Source: Siphonodentalium dalli (Eukaryota > Mollusca > Scaphopoda > Gadilida > Siphonodentaliidae). Taken from it: a DNA stretch of 64,000 nucleotides. The first letter of the stretch is position 1; every line of letters begins with the position of its first letter. A program made the translations under genes and the position numbers. The stretch covers positions 8,152,447 to 8,216,446 of the forward strand of contig CP136061.1 in NCBI GenBank assembly GCA_032622095.1. The letters run 5' to 3'. The notes beneath the pieces are model-generated. The model was not told the origin of the DNA. It did not search any database and saw only the letters and a program-made list of their open reading frames with translations. This document shows, in pieces, positions 34,235 to 46,262 of the stretch.

Positions 34235-34560
34235 TGTTTAAACATATTTTATTTGTAGTATAATACAAAATGGATTGGGGCACAAGTTAGACAATTTAAT
34301 GAGCCCCTCTCCGGTATACATTGATACAAACAATTTGTTTAACAAAGTGGCACAATAAGTAACTTATTTACAGCTGCATGTGGTGAATGGGTAAGATGAT
34401 AATGGAAGATTGTAATAAATTATTGAGGAAAGATGAGAGTGAGAATGATTGGTGGGGGGGGGGGGGTGCCAACGCCGAGTGTCATGGGGGGGTGCCAACA
34501 CCGAGTGTCATGGGGGGGGGGGGGGTGCCAACACCGAGTGTCATGCTATGCTGAGGCGAA
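34235..34560 (-). repeat. Possible LINE 3' remnant followed by G-run tandem repeat
   Basis: AAACATATTTTATTTG followed, on the other strand, by an AGGGGCTC...GTGCCCCAATCC phrase resembles LINE 3' ends (compare 49120-49260 and 52310-52460). From about 34455 three units of TGCCAACGCCGAGTGTCATG separated by runs of 7-14 G follow. The G runs could form G-quadruplex structures. The sister copy lies at 41893-42198 with different G-run lengths. Confidence 0.45.
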
Positions 34561-34751
34561 AAACAACAACATATATGTTCATTGATAAATTAATTTTGTG
34601 TGTGCAATTTAACTAGAAACGTTTAGTCTCTGCGATAAAATGCTGGACTATTTTGAACAGTTTCACATTTTGTTTGTTATGAGCATTCGAGATGCCAACA
34701 CGTAGATTGGTCATATGCGTTAATTTAATTCCTCCTCTGTGCAGCAGGTGA

Positions 34752-35050
34752 AACATCTCCGTTCATTCTGACTGGTAGTGGGGACACATAAACATCTCCG
34801 TTCATTCTGACTGGTAGTGGGGACACATAAACATCTCCGTTCGTTCTGACTGGTAGTGGGGACACATAAACATCTCCGTTCGTTCTGACTGGTAGTGGGG
34901 ACACATAAACATCTCCGTTCATTCTGACTGGTAGTGGGGACACATAAACATCTCCGTTCGTTCTGACTGGTAGTGGGGACACATAAACATCTCCGTTCAT
35001 TCTGACTGGTAGTGGGGACACATAAACATCTCCGTTCGTTCTGACTGGTA
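34752..35050. repeat. 39-bp minisatellite, eight units
   Basis: The unit ACATCTCCGTTCRTTCTGAC plus TGGTAGTGGGGACACATAA repeats every 39 bp. Because 39 is a multiple of three, long frames appear on the minus strand; they have no independent coding support. The sister locus (42409-42525) has only three units. Confidence 0.93.
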
Positions 35051-35215
35051 GTAATAATAAGCATCTTCACACTGGTTTCTGAGTGATTAAATTAAATAAA
35101 TCTGAATCAAATACGATACTACATGTATACGAGGCTAACATGCTACACGATGACTACTCAACATTGGTCTGAGAAACTTGGGTTAGCAAACGTTAATCAG
35201 ATTATCAATTTGAAC

Positions 35216-35920
35216 TTATCCGATGATATATACTAAGGGAGACACTTATCGGAGGATATATACTGAGGGAGACACTTATCCGAGGATATATACTAAGGGA
35301 GACACTTATCCGAGGATATATACTGAGGGAGACACTTATCCGAGGATATATACTGAGGGAGACACTTATCCGAGGATATATACTAAGGAAGACACTTATC
35401 CGAGGATATATACTGAGGGAGACACTTATCCGAGGATATATACTGAGGGAGACACTTATCCGAGGATATATACTGAGGGAGACACTTATCCGAGGATATA
35501 TACTAAGGGAGACACTTATCCGAGGATATATACTAAGGGAGACACTTATCCGAGGATATATACTGAGGGAGACACTTATCCGAGGATATATACTGAGGGA
35601 GACACTTATCCGAGGATATATACTAAGGGAGACACTTATCCGAGGATATATACTGAGGGAGACACTTATCCGAGGATATATACTAAGGGAGACACTTATC
35701 CGAGGATATATACTGAGGGAGACACTTATCCGAGGATATATACTGAGGGAGACACTTATCCGAGGATATATACTGAGGGAGACACTTATCCGAGGATATA
35801 TACTGAGGGAGACACTTATCCGAGGATATATACTGAGGGAGACACTTATCCGAGGATATATACTGAGGGAGACAAGTGAGTTGATGAATCCGAGGATATA
35901 TACTAAGGGAGACAAGTGAG
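35216..35920. repeat. 30-bp minisatellite, about 22-23 units
   Basis: The unit ACTTATCCGAGGATATATAC plus TRAGGGAGAC repeats with almost no variation except one A/G site. Both strands are open for more than 200 codons because 30 is a multiple of three and the unit lacks stops in those frames. The sister copy has a single unit (45056-45085). Confidence 0.95.
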
Positions 35921-36017
35921 TTGATGCAAACAGAGCATGTATCAATTTTAAAAACGACATTTTCGACGACGACAAAAAAAATCATCGTCATATTTATTGT
36001 CTAACATCTATATAAGG

Positions 36018-36300
36018 GTAACCGGACATTTACCCGGACATTTACCCACCGGACATTTACCCGGACATTTACCCACCCGGACATTGACCCGGACAGTTAC
36101 CCACCCGGACATTTACCCACCCGGACAATTACCCGGACATTTACCCACCCGGACATTTACCCACCGGACATTTACCCACCCGGACATTAACCCACCCGGA
36201 CATTTCCACACCCGGACAATTACCCGGACATTTACCCACCCGGACATTTACCCACCGGACATTTCCCCACCCTCCGGTGGGGAAATGTCCGGTGTGGAAA
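36018..36300. repeat. CCGGACATTTACCCA minisatellite with terminal perfect hairpin
   Basis: Units of 12-15 bp (CCGGACATTTACCCA and variants) run from 36018. The array ends at a 19-bp perfect inverted repeat with a 4-nt loop (36253-36294): CACCGGACATTTCCCCACC, loop CTCC, then its complement. The array thus reverses strand at its right edge. The sister locus is 45186-45420. Confidence 0.9.
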
Positions 36301-36414
36301 TTTCCGGGATTCAGGTATTGTAGTGATTATGAAATTGGGCCAGAAAACACTTAGTTATGCAATGTAGGTATGAAGTGAAACGCAAACAGATTTTTCATTA
36401 CAATTGTGCACAAA

Positions 36415-36652
36415 TACCCGAAGTTATATGTTAGTATATCTTTATACCCGAAGTTATATGTTAGTATATCTTTATACCCGAAGTTATATGTTAGTATATC
36501 TTTGTACCCCAAGTTATATGTTAGTATATCTTTATACCCGAAGTTATATGTTAGTATATCTTTATACCCGAAGTTATATGTTAGTATATCTTTATACCCG
36601 AAGTTATATGTTAGTATATCTTTATACCCGAAGTTATATGTTAGTATATCTT
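36415..36652. repeat. 30-bp minisatellite, eight units
   Basis: Unit TACCCGAAGTTATATGTTAG plus TATATCTTTA. Open in three frames as an artefact of the period. The sister locus at 45531-45828 has ten units. Confidence 0.95.
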
Positions 36653-37084
36653 TAGATGCTCGCCATTCTGACATACAGATGTCCATAGTTCTGTTTTTTT
36701 ATGGCGTTGGCAAATTGATATTGCTGTGAAGGGAGTGGTTGGGGGGGGGGGGTAACCCCGGGATTGTCGGAAGGACCGATTGATCCTCCCCTTAACCCCT
36801 CATTTTTTGGCCTTTATTCAGACAAATCAAGAAAAAAAAAATAGCAATTTGTTGACATAAAAATTCTATTTCTTTTTTCCTGGTAGTGGTGGATTTCTGG
36901 AGAAACCAATTTGGCCTCCGTTGATTACTGTGACCTTTCCTTATGCAGGGTCCCGCTCGTCTTGTCTTCTGTACATCTGGCGATCCCTCAGCAGGAAGAA
37001 TTCGTAGTTGGTGAGTGGATACGTCATTCCTGCTGAGTGATATTGCTTGTATAATTCACGTTATTGTGTGTGCCATCTATACAA

Positions 37085-37536
37085 GGTTATAATACACCAA
37101 TACAAATTAGTAGAGTGAATTCCCCTGGGACTACCAAGCTAGGATCAGCATAAAAAAAATTCTGGCAGCTGAATGGTCAATATTACATGGATTAAAAGTG
37201 CACTAAAAAATGCACAAATGTGTTTCCCGTCGAGAAACATCAAATATAGCAACATGGTAAACGGTTATGGCTGTGCAAGTGGCGAATAATTTATGGGAGG
37301 TGTTTGTGTTTTTTTTTCGATGTCATTTTTTTCTCAATTTTAAGGGTAGTATGACGTTTGTCAAGCTGCAATGTGATTTAACACGTTCACAAGTACTTTT
37401 GTACACATTTCTGTGTGTCTAAAAGGACGTTATTTAATTTCAAATACTCGTGCAGGATCAAAGCTTTCCTGCGAATACAGGCCAGCGGGATTTGTTAACA
37501 CTGAGGCCTATGTAAATCATTTGGTGTATTGTAACC
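37085..37536. mobile_element. MITE family F, copy 2 (inverted)
   Basis: Starts GGTTATAATACACCAATAC and ends ATTTGGTGTATTGTAACC, with ACAA on both sides as a 4-bp target duplication. It is the inverted counterpart of copy 1 with a few indels. Confidence 0.88.
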
Positions 37537-37612
37537 ACAAAGTGGGTGTAAATTGGTGGATGGATTGAGCGCCGACTAAATAGATCAGCGGGGTGGATTG
37601 CCGCTTGGACGA

Positions 37613-37999
37613 TTAACCCTTTACCCAACAGAACGGCCCTGTGCCAATGCATTATCTTATATATGCGAGTCGACCATAGGTCGCCTCGCATATCTAAGAG
37701 AATGCATTGGCTTAACACATTAAAAATTATAAAATTGTTAAAGAATGTAAGAAAAAATGGTAAAAAGTGTTTTTTAGGCCAATGCATTCTCTTATATATG
37801 CGAGGCGACCTATGGTCGACTCGCATATATAAGAGAATGCATTGGCACAGGGCATAACTGTAACTATCACAATGTGGTCAAGGAGCCGGTTCCAATGATA
37901 TCCATATTTGTATGGTTCTATTGAGACAGACCGAAGATATTTTAGGCTGTTGAAGCTTTATTTGGCCGGTTTTGGCCGGTTTGTTGGGTAAAGGGTTAA
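37613..37999. mobile_element. MITE family B, copy 2 (complete)
   Basis: TTAACCCTTTACCCAACA at the left and TGTTGGGTAAAGGGTTAA at the right. Inside are GGCCCTGTGCC, a first hairpin (37642-37710), an AT-rich spacer, a second inverted hairpin (37780-37848), then GGCACAGGGCATAACTG and about 130 bp of right-arm sequence ending in a GGCCGG-TTTT-GGCCGG dyad. Frames across it are palindrome artefacts. Confidence 0.9.
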
Positions 38000-38530
38000 G
38001 CTGATAATAAACGCTCTTTATTGATAATTAGTAGTGCCTTCTTAAGACAGCGGCACCTATCTCCATTTCCTGTGTCATTTACGATTTTCCCCACATATTT
38101 TCTGAGCTGCTAATAAGCGTTATTTCTTAATCGTGCAATTTTGCAGTCCCCCTTTAAGTCACCTGAGATAAAAGACGCCTATCCCATGACATTCCCCTGG
38201 CCATGTGACCAATATGTACCAATTTCCTGCATACATGGTGACCTGATAAGGAACGCTCTTTATAACTCACATATGCCCCATTAGGTCGCATGTGGTCAAC
38301 AGGACATACATAAGGATGTGGACTGTTTTTATGGAGATGTAACCGTGCGGCAAGTGGTCATAACTTGTGTAAAACCCGAATCCTTATATTTATATACATT
38401 TAGCGAAAAAGCCACCTTTGTAAATGTATTTAAATCAAAGTGTATCGTGACAAAACCAGCCCAAAATATCCCATAGCACTCTTGGCAAAAGTTAACAGGA
38501 ACAATTTCTTTATATTGAAACCTGATGATT
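38000..38530. repeat. Duplicated non-coding segment (sister of 22523-23057)
   Basis: Matches 22523-23057 closely, then joins directly to the sequence equivalent to 25133, omitting the 2.07-kb block found in the first copy. Confidence 0.85.
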
Positions 38531-40257
38531 TATTAAGTCAATCCTGTGCGAGTCCAAATGCGCCCAAAACATTACGCGTTTTTCTTTCCGAAATCGATGA
38601 CGCGTCGATGTAATTATGGGGTTGCAGTTATGAGCTGTTTCGCGTTCACCGAGAAATAATCGCAACTAGTCACGTGGTTGCCGACCAATCGAAATGCTGG
38701 ATTTAGAGATAATCACACTTAATATGTAAATACATGGAAATATCGTCGTCGCTGCACGATATAAAGCAGCCGACACACGGTGCGCGGGTCACGGAATGCA
38801 TCAGGGGTAGCTCTTCAAGGAATATATTTCCACCCCGCACCTTACTGGGCAAATAAACCTTTATAACTTCTGCTCAATTCTAAACACAGCCGACACAGTG
38901 CACATGAACCAGTTGTGTGGGTTTTTGAGATACGCCCAAAATGTTGCATAGTTCACTCCTCGCCGAGGGTATAACTCACATGAATGGGCAGGACCACCAC
39001 TGCACCACTTTAACTTTCATCTCGATATATACATGCGACGACGGTAAATGTTTACGATGACTTTTTATTAAACTTCAATGTTAGGGTGGATACACGCATG
39101 TAATTTATATATGTAAAATACATGTATTTTACCTGGCCACACCAATAATTGACAACATTAATCACCTGCGCCCGAGCGGTTCATTGTTAACAGGCCAGAC
39201 AAGTGAGTAGTGATAAGCGAAGTCAAACTGTCTGCTATCAGGACATTTAAGGCCAGTCCAAAACATGTCTTCTCTTACGGATGCGGAAATTAGTCAAGTC
39301 TGTGTGATATCTGGCATTTTATTAATGCAAGAACACCAGAAGCGACACGTCTGGCATATACACGCTTGATATGGAAAATGTTCGACCATAATGCTTGTTT
39401 GGCGTGGGGTCTCGAAAGCTTAAAATCGCTAAGGGACTTAGTTGAACGTATCGGTAGAAATAATCTGGGAAAGAAGGTACAATAATATAATATGTTTTAC
39501 TTAAATAGCTCAGAGTTAGCCACCTCCGCCTGGTATACCTTTCGGGATCATATAATTATATAGCCACAAGTCGGGGATCATATATAGCCCCTGTGTCGGG
39601 AAAATCCTGATCCACCACTGCTATAAATATCAACAGAGGACTGGTAATTATTTAAATAGAACGTCCCGCACCATATGGGTTATCCCACGAACAATTATTT
39701 TAAGTGGCCTGGCGACTCGGTCCAAGATAGCGGTTTCTCTACATTCCGACTTAATTGGAACCAGAACTCAGTGCGGTCAACGCGTCGGCAATGATTGGAC
39801 ACCTATATATTACATTGTCTGTATGATCCATGTAAAACGCCAAATACACGATAATTACAGAGATTACATGCATGTGTGTATCCACCCTTATACTTAACAT
39901 TTTATTTATTTACACCATTGTGCTGTTGATTATATATTGTTTTGTTTGTATATTACACATGTAATTAGAACAACTATAATTTATAAATTGTTTTGTTCTT
40001 ATATTACACATGTAATTAGAACAACTATAACGAATCGTGAATCCTTCATGGAACTTGGTCGGAATTTATGACGAACGCCGCTGAAACCGTATTGGTCTTT
40101 TGAGATTGTAACGCATTATTTCAGCAAAAATGTCGCATTGATAACATGGAACAAGAGCCGTTCTTTTATTGTCCTCCATTCACGGAGATAAATACAGACA
40201 ATTTAGGTTAACGAGACAATATATAACAAAAATAAAACACAATAACTTGGAAACTGC

Positions 40258-40600
40258 ATATCAGGTAAAATCTAAGTCGAAAAAGGGGCATAACTCAGTC
40301 AAAATCATGCGGACGAAACCCATATTCGAACTTGATCTGTATGTTGGGTTGTTAAACTAATATACCAAATTTTGTTCAGTTCACTCGATTCAATCTAAAG
40401 TTATCATCCGGAAACTGCAAATCAGGTAAAATATAAGTCGAAAAAGTGACATAACTCAGTCAAAATCATGCGAACGAAACACATATTCGAACATGGTCCG
40501 TATTTTGGTGTGGTAAACTAACATACCAAACTTGGTTCAGTTCAAGCTATCATCGGGAAACCAAAAATAGACGGACGACGGACGGACTGACAACCCATTT
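40258..40600 (+). repeat. Internally repeated dispersed element, copy II
   Basis: Sister of 32630-32975 with scattered substitutions. It is followed at 40790-40890 by a CA-rich microsatellite (ACACGCACACACAGATAA units) that has more units than the copy at 33165-33230. Confidence 0.6.
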
Positions 40601-41065
40601 GCATACTATAACCGTTTTTTTTTTCTCAAACGGACGTATAACCGTTATATCTTAGATCGCCTTGTGCCGATTGTTCTGAGCTGTACTGTTGCGTGTCGTA
40701 TTCAAAGATGGATATGGATAAAATTTGGGTGCAATCGGATATGAGGGTAAATATATATTTAAACGCGCCAAAATCATGACAGATTAACATGCACACACAG
40801 ATAAACACGCACACACAGATAAACACGCACCACAGATAAACACGCACACACAGATACACACGCACACACAGATAAACACGCACACACAGGCAAACACTTG
40901 ACTTTTATATAGATAGATGCATGGCATCTGGTATCAAGTAGCAAACTTTTTACATCTGGTATTAAGTTACACACAATTGACACGCCTCCGAGTGACATTT
41001 CTCATTTGATATCTTGCAAACCGGCAATAGGTATCAATATTAAGTCCAAACTCCATGCAGCGCCT

Positions 41066-41368
41066 CTACGTTAGCACTGCGAATTAGCACTGTCACAAAG
41101 ATGGTACTTTGCGGACCGATACGTCTGTTTTTACACATCGTCGAAACTATATTTAATCACCTATTATCTTATTTTGACCACTACAAGTTTGCAATAATGG
41201 TAATTCTTTCGGTATTGATCAGAACAATATAGACTCAGCCAGACATAGCCAATTTTAATCTTAAAATATAAAAACTAAGAACACGTAAGAAATCCTTACC
41301 AAATGTCCCTGTGGCGGTGGTATCTCAGCGGAGCGAAGGGAGATAACTCTGGCTGGAGTTTGTATTAA
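41066..41368 (+). repeat. Dispersed repeat family E, copy 3
   Basis: Sister of 33388-33690 through the segmental duplication. Confidence 0.8.
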
Positions 41369-41390
41369 GTCGTCCAATCAGGTTACAATA

Positions 41391-41825
41391 CACCAAATGA
41401 TTTACATAGGCCTCAGTGTTAACAAATCCCGCTGGCCTGTATTCGCAGCAAAGCTTTGACCATGCACGAGTATTTAAAATTAAAGAACGTCCTTTTAGAC
41501 ACACGGAAATGTGCCCAAAAATACTTGTAAACATGGTGGATCACACTGCAGCTTTACAAACGTCACACTACCCTTAAAATTGAGGAAAAAATGACATCGG
41601 AAAAAACCACAAACGCCTCCCATAAATTATTCGCCATTTGCACAGCCATAACGGCAAAACCGTTCACCATGTGTCTCAACGGAAAACACTTTTGTGCATT
41701 TTTTCGTGCACTTTTCATCCATGTATCATTGACCATTCAGCTGCCAGAATTTTTGTTATGCTGATCCTAGCTTGGTAGTGCCAGGGTAAATCACTCTACT
41801 AATTGGTATTTGGTGTATTGTAACC
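41391..41825. mobile_element. MITE family F, copy 3
   Basis: GGTTACAATACACCAAAT at the left, GGTGTATTGTAACC at the right, ATCA on both sides. Sister of copy 1; it lacks about 20 bp around 41672 (the GCTATATTTGATG part). Confidence 0.85.
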
Positions 41826-42408
41826 ATCATGCGGTACGCGCTGAACTTGGAAGATTTCTGGTGCCATATATGATGCGTGATTTGTTTGTTTAAACATATT
41901 TTATTTGTAGTATAATACAAAATGGATTGGGGCACAAGTTAGACAATTTAATGAGCCCCTCTCCGGTATACATTGATACAAACAATTTGTTTAACAAAGT
42001 GGCACAATAAGTAACTTATTTACAGCTGCATGTGGTGAATGGGTAAGATGATGATGGAAGATTGTAATAAATTATTGAGGAAAGATGAGAGTGAGAATGA
42101 TTGGTGGGGGGTGCCAACGCCGAGTGTCATGGGGGGGGGGGGGGGTGCCAACGCCGAGTGTCATGGGGGGGGGGGGGTGCCAACGCCGAGTGTCATGCTA
42201 TGCTGAGGCGAAAAACAACAACATATATGTTCATTGATAAATTAATTTTGTGTGTGCAATTTAATTAGAAACGTTTAGTCTCTGCGATAAAATGCTGGAC
42301 TATTTTGAACAGTTTCACATTTTGTTTGTTAGGAGCATTCGAGATGCCAACACGCAGATTGGTCATATGCGTTAATTTAATTCCTCCTATGTGCAGCAGG
42401 TGAAACAT

Positions 42409-42525
42409 CTCCGTTCGTTCTGACTGGTAGTGGGGACACATAAACATCTCCGTTCGTTCTGACTGGTATGGTGGGGACACATAAACATCTCCGTTCGTTC
42501 TGACTGGTATGGTGGGGACACATAC
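42409..42525. repeat. 39-41-bp minisatellite, three units
   Basis: Sister of the eight-unit array at 34752-35050. Two of the units carry a 2-bp insertion (GGTATGGTGGGG), which destroys the 39-bp period. Confidence 0.9.
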
Positions 42526-42534
42526 AGAAGTAAT

Positions 42535-44875
42535 AGCGAGTTTGCGATTTCAAACCGGTACGGGTACCGGTACGCGTACGGGTAGCTACCCGTACCGGTA
42601 CACGTTTGAAATCGCAAACTGTTTTACCGGTAGAATTCATCACATCGACTGGTAATGTATGGTGAGCCAACTGCAACAAAAAAGATATTATGATATACAT
42701 TGTTATTCGCGTTATTGGCCTATGTTATACTTAGCGTTATGGGTTGTTGGAAATATGTATTTAGATTAGATGAGCCCCATGATAATCAGTTGCTTTCATC
42801 AAGGACGAGCTAGGTGGCAGTTGGAAGAGGACGTTGCTTTTCTTTCACTCATATTGGTAACATTTTCAACAATTGGATTCTACAAGTCATAGACCGATCG
42901 AGTGTTGACAATTAATAAATCGGTTGGAATTTTTAAACTTAGAAAATAGATTATGATAGCTCAAATATACAATAACGTTATATATAGTTAAAATGTCCAA
43001 CCAATATTCCATGTAAAATGTATTGTTTTAGACCAAGGGTCTAATATTGTCATACATGTAATTTCAGTTCGATATAGTACTTTAGTTGGGGATTATTTAG
43101 TCATATTAAAGATGCATAATCCGAATTAACGCTCCCAAGTTACTATTTTTTTTTGGCTTCGGGGGTAAATCTAAATATTTGATTCGAATCGAGGAACCCA
43201 CCATCAAAGCGCAGAGTGATCAGATATCGATTTTTGAAGTTTGTTATTTCTTGAATTGTGTAATTATTTGTGGCCCAGAAAAGAGTCATCAAACCGACGG
43301 TCTCGGACAAAATTGCGGACGAAGATGCTTAACTCTAAAATCAAGTGGTAATGCGGCCAAAATTGTATACTATAGTTGACAGCAGTTAGCATTATTTTGT
43401 TGTAATTAATCGATTCTGATAACAAAAGCGTATTTTGAAGAAATGTTCTTGTTGTAACTTTATGATATGGGGACCGTCTGAACGGTTTGAGTAGATTTAA
43501 GTAAACCCTTGTTTGGAATCTTTCAACAGATCGAATGGTCGGCCCGTCGGGGCAAGGGAATATTTATCCCAAGAATTGGGATTGTTGTCGGGATCTAAAC
43601 CCGGAGGTAGGTTGAAATGTTTAACTTGGTAACAAAAAAGGTGTCAAAATGTAGTCTGTTTAATTATACGGATTGAATACGGAGTGTTTATTATACGGAT
43701 TGAATAAAGAGCGTTTGCTTCACTTCTGTGCGAAACACAGAAAACAGCTGAAACTCGCTCTGCTTATATGCTTAGATTTTGTAGAGTATGTATAGGTATT
43801 TCGTGTATTTGGCGACCTATATTATCCCCACTACAGTATACACAAGTATTGTGGTTCAAATGCGCCACGTCCGTTCAGATAGCAAATATATATTAAAATG
43901 AGAAATCAGTCCCCACCTACATACGACAAGGTAACTAAACGGTAATTGTATTCAAATGTGCAATGCATAGATAAATCCACGATATATTTATGTCCTTGTA
44001 CAATGGGTTGAGACAGGGACGTGACGACAGGCGTGTCTTAACCCCCCCCCTCCCCAACTTTGGTCAAATGTTCAACATTGGGAAATTTGATATACCTGAC
44101 ACAACATTTGTTGGAAATTTCACACAAACAATAGGTTGAAATTGTTTTCGTAGTTTGATTTTCGAACAATTTATTAGTGGATAATTTGTAGTTTTTAGAC
44201 CAACATTTGCATATTTCCCTATTTTTGGTAAAACAAATTTGGACTGAAATGGCTGTCAGAAACAGTTGGAAATTGTTCAAGCTTGGGGGGGGGGGGGGGT
44301 GTCAGGTCTAAAAATTTCCAACAATTTGAAAGCTTGATGCCAGCCAAGGGGAGGGGTTGATTTACGCGCAAACTTGTGAATTTTATATGGTTCGAGATGT
44401 GTAGTTAGAAATTCGAAGGTGGACACCCTTCCTAACGCGCAGACCATCTATAGCCATGTCCCTGTAATGGGCGTCTATAGCACCATCTACTCACTCTATT
44501 AATCACAACCTGTCATTAATGCAGTGAACAAAGTTGTTAGTGAAAAATAATCGGCCTTCCGTATTTATCTAAGTGCTAGAAGCCGCCTCGAGAATTTGAA
44601 CACAAATCCTGGGTTAAAATGACAACTTTATCAATAATATTTGCCCATGAAATCTTTCAATAAATAGGTTAACGCATAGCTGACTGGAATTTCATGGAAT
44701 TCATGGACCTTTGGGTGATAAAATCGTAGTGAAAGGCTACCGGTCAATGGGACAAATCTACCCGTTTCAATTCGCTATCGCTTTATGTGCTGCATTGAAA
44801 GTACCCAAGTGACCGTGACGATGTTCACAGATTTACCCGTACCCGTTTTCATCGAACGGGTATCGCAAACTCGCT
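42535..44875. mobile_element. TIR element D2, 2.34 kb, with empty site in the sister copy
   Basis: Left end AGCGAGTTTGCGAT, right end ATCGCAAACTCGCT. Copy I has AGTAATAATAAGC at 35050 where copy II has AGTAAT, the element, then AATAATAAGC, so a 3-bp AAT duplication fits. The left end carries a large palindrome (42540-42619). Both ends hold ACGGGTA/TACCCGT phrases. The interior shares about 420 bp (43110-43530) with D1. Frames inside are at most 80 codons without motifs, so it is non-autonomous. A poly-C tract (44041) and a poly-G tract (44285) face each other around a roughly 240-bp segment. Confidence 0.85.
42540..42619. repeat. Palindrome rich in CCGGTACGGGTACC at the D2 left end
   Basis: GTTTGCGATTTCAAAC faces GTTTGAAATCGCAAAC, and between them CCGGTACGGGTACCGGTAC faces GGGTAGCTACCCGTACCGGT, forming a nearly complete palindrome of about 80 bp. 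It repeats the TIR sequence in inverted form next to the terminus. Confidence 0.88.
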
Positions 44876-45055
44876 AATAATAAGCATATTCACACTGGTT
44901 TCTGCGTGATTAAATTAAATAAATCTGAATCAAATACGATACTACATGTATACGAAGCTAACATGCTACACGATTACTACCCAACTGCTCAACAGTGGTC
45001 TGAGAAACTTAGGTTAGCAAACGTTAATCAGATTATCAATTATTTGAACTTATCC

Positions 45056-45085
45056 GAGGATATATACTAAGGGAGACAAGTGAGT
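45056..45085. repeat. Single unit of the 30-bp sequence that is expanded at 35216
   Basis: CGAGGATATATACTAAGGGA plus GACA occurs once here, between GAACTTATC and AGTGAGTTGATGCAAACAG. The same flanks border the 22-23 unit array in copy I. Confidence 0.9.
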
Positions 45086-45185
45086 TGATGCAAACAGAGC
45101 ATGTATCAATTTTAAAAACGACATTTTCGACGACGACAAAAAAAATCATCGTCATATTTATTGTCTAACATCTATATAAGGGTAA

Positions 45186-45420
45186 CCGGACATTTACCCG
45201 GACATTTACCCACCGGACATTTACCCGGACATTACCCACCCGGACATTTACCCACCCGGACATTTACCCACCGGACATTTACCCACCGGACATTTCCCCA
45301 CTTTCAAAAGCAGACATTTTCCCACCCGGACAATTACCCGGACATTTACCCACCCGGACATTTACCCACCGGACATTTCACCACCCTCCGGTGGGGAAAT
45401 GTCCGGTGGGGAAATTTCCG
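45186..45420. repeat. CCGGACATTTACCCA minisatellite, copy II
   Basis: Sister of 36018-36300, shorter and with an insertion (CTTTCAAAAGCAGACATTTTC). The terminal hairpin persists, but with a mismatch (CACC against GGGG). Confidence 0.88.
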
Positions 45421-45530
45421 GGATTCAGGTATTGTATAGTGATTATGAAATTGGGCCAGAAAACACTTAGTTATGCAATGTAGGTATGAAGTGAAACGCA
45501 AACAGATTTTTCATTACAATTGTGCACAAA

Positions 45531-45828
45531 TACCCGAAGTTATATGTTAGTATATCTTTATACCCGAAGTTATATGTTAGTATATCTGTATACCCGAAGT
45601 TATATGTTAGTATATCTTTATACCCGAAGTTATATGTTAGTATATCTTTATACCCGAAGTTATATGTTAGTATATCTTTATACCCGAAGTTATATGTTAG
45701 TATATCTTTATACCCGAAGTTATATGTTAGTATATCTTTATACCCGAAGTTATATGTTAGTATATCTTTATACCCGAAGTTATATGTTAGTATATCTTTA
45801 TACCCGAAGTTATATGTTAGTATATCTT
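45531..45828. repeat. 30-bp minisatellite, ten units
   Basis: Sister of the eight-unit array at 36415-36652. Confidence 0.95.
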
Positions 45829-46262
45829 TAGATGCTTGCCATTCCGACATACAGATGTCCATTGTTCTGTTTTTTTATGGCGTTGGCAAATTGATATTGC
45901 TGTGAAGGGAGTGGTTGGGGGGGGGGGGGCTAACCCCGGGATTGTCGGAAGGACCGATTGATCCTCCCCTTAACCCCTCATTTTTTGGCCTTTATTCAGA
46001 CAAAGCAAGAAATTTTTTTTAGCAATTTGTTGACATAAAAATTCTATTGCTTTTTTCCTGGTAGTGGTGGATTTCTGGAGAACCCAATTTGGCCTCCGTT
46101 GATTACTGTGACCTTTCCTTGTGCAGGGTCCCGCTCGTCTGGTCTTCTGTAGACCTGGCGATCCCTCAGCAGGAATAATTCGTAGTTGGTGAGTGGATAC
46201 GTCATTCCTGCTGAGTGATAATGCATGTATAATTCACGTTATTGTGTATGCCATCTATACAA

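Larger units (their letters stand above)
31575..37612 (+). repeat. Tandem segmental duplication, copy I
   Basis: Apart from the listed insertions and repeat-length changes, this segment is nearly identical to 39197-46855, from AGACAAGTGAGTAG to GCCGCTTGGACGATTA. The matching short frames differ by single residues (for example 32547-32738 against 40169-40360). It contains no convincing gene. The parts not listed separately (31575-32630, 32975-33385, 34174-34740, 35051-35215, 36655-37084) are non-coding and paired with copy II. Confidence 0.9.

Noticed and set aside
34720-35070. Minus-strand frames of 13-residue repeats with paired cysteines, resembling a repeat protein
   Set aside because: The unit is a 39-bp minisatellite; the sister array has different period and frame, so no protein is conserved.
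35216-35920. CRISPR-like regular repeat array
   Set aside because: Units are directly tandem with no spacers, in a eukaryotic context.
35205-35975. Long open frames on both strands (256 and 218 codons) of repetitive ten-residue units
   Set aside because: They follow from a 30-bp minisatellite lacking stops; the sister locus has a single unit and no such frame.
36351-36729. Overlapping frames of ten-residue repeats on both strands
   Set aside because: Artefact of the second 30-bp minisatellite.
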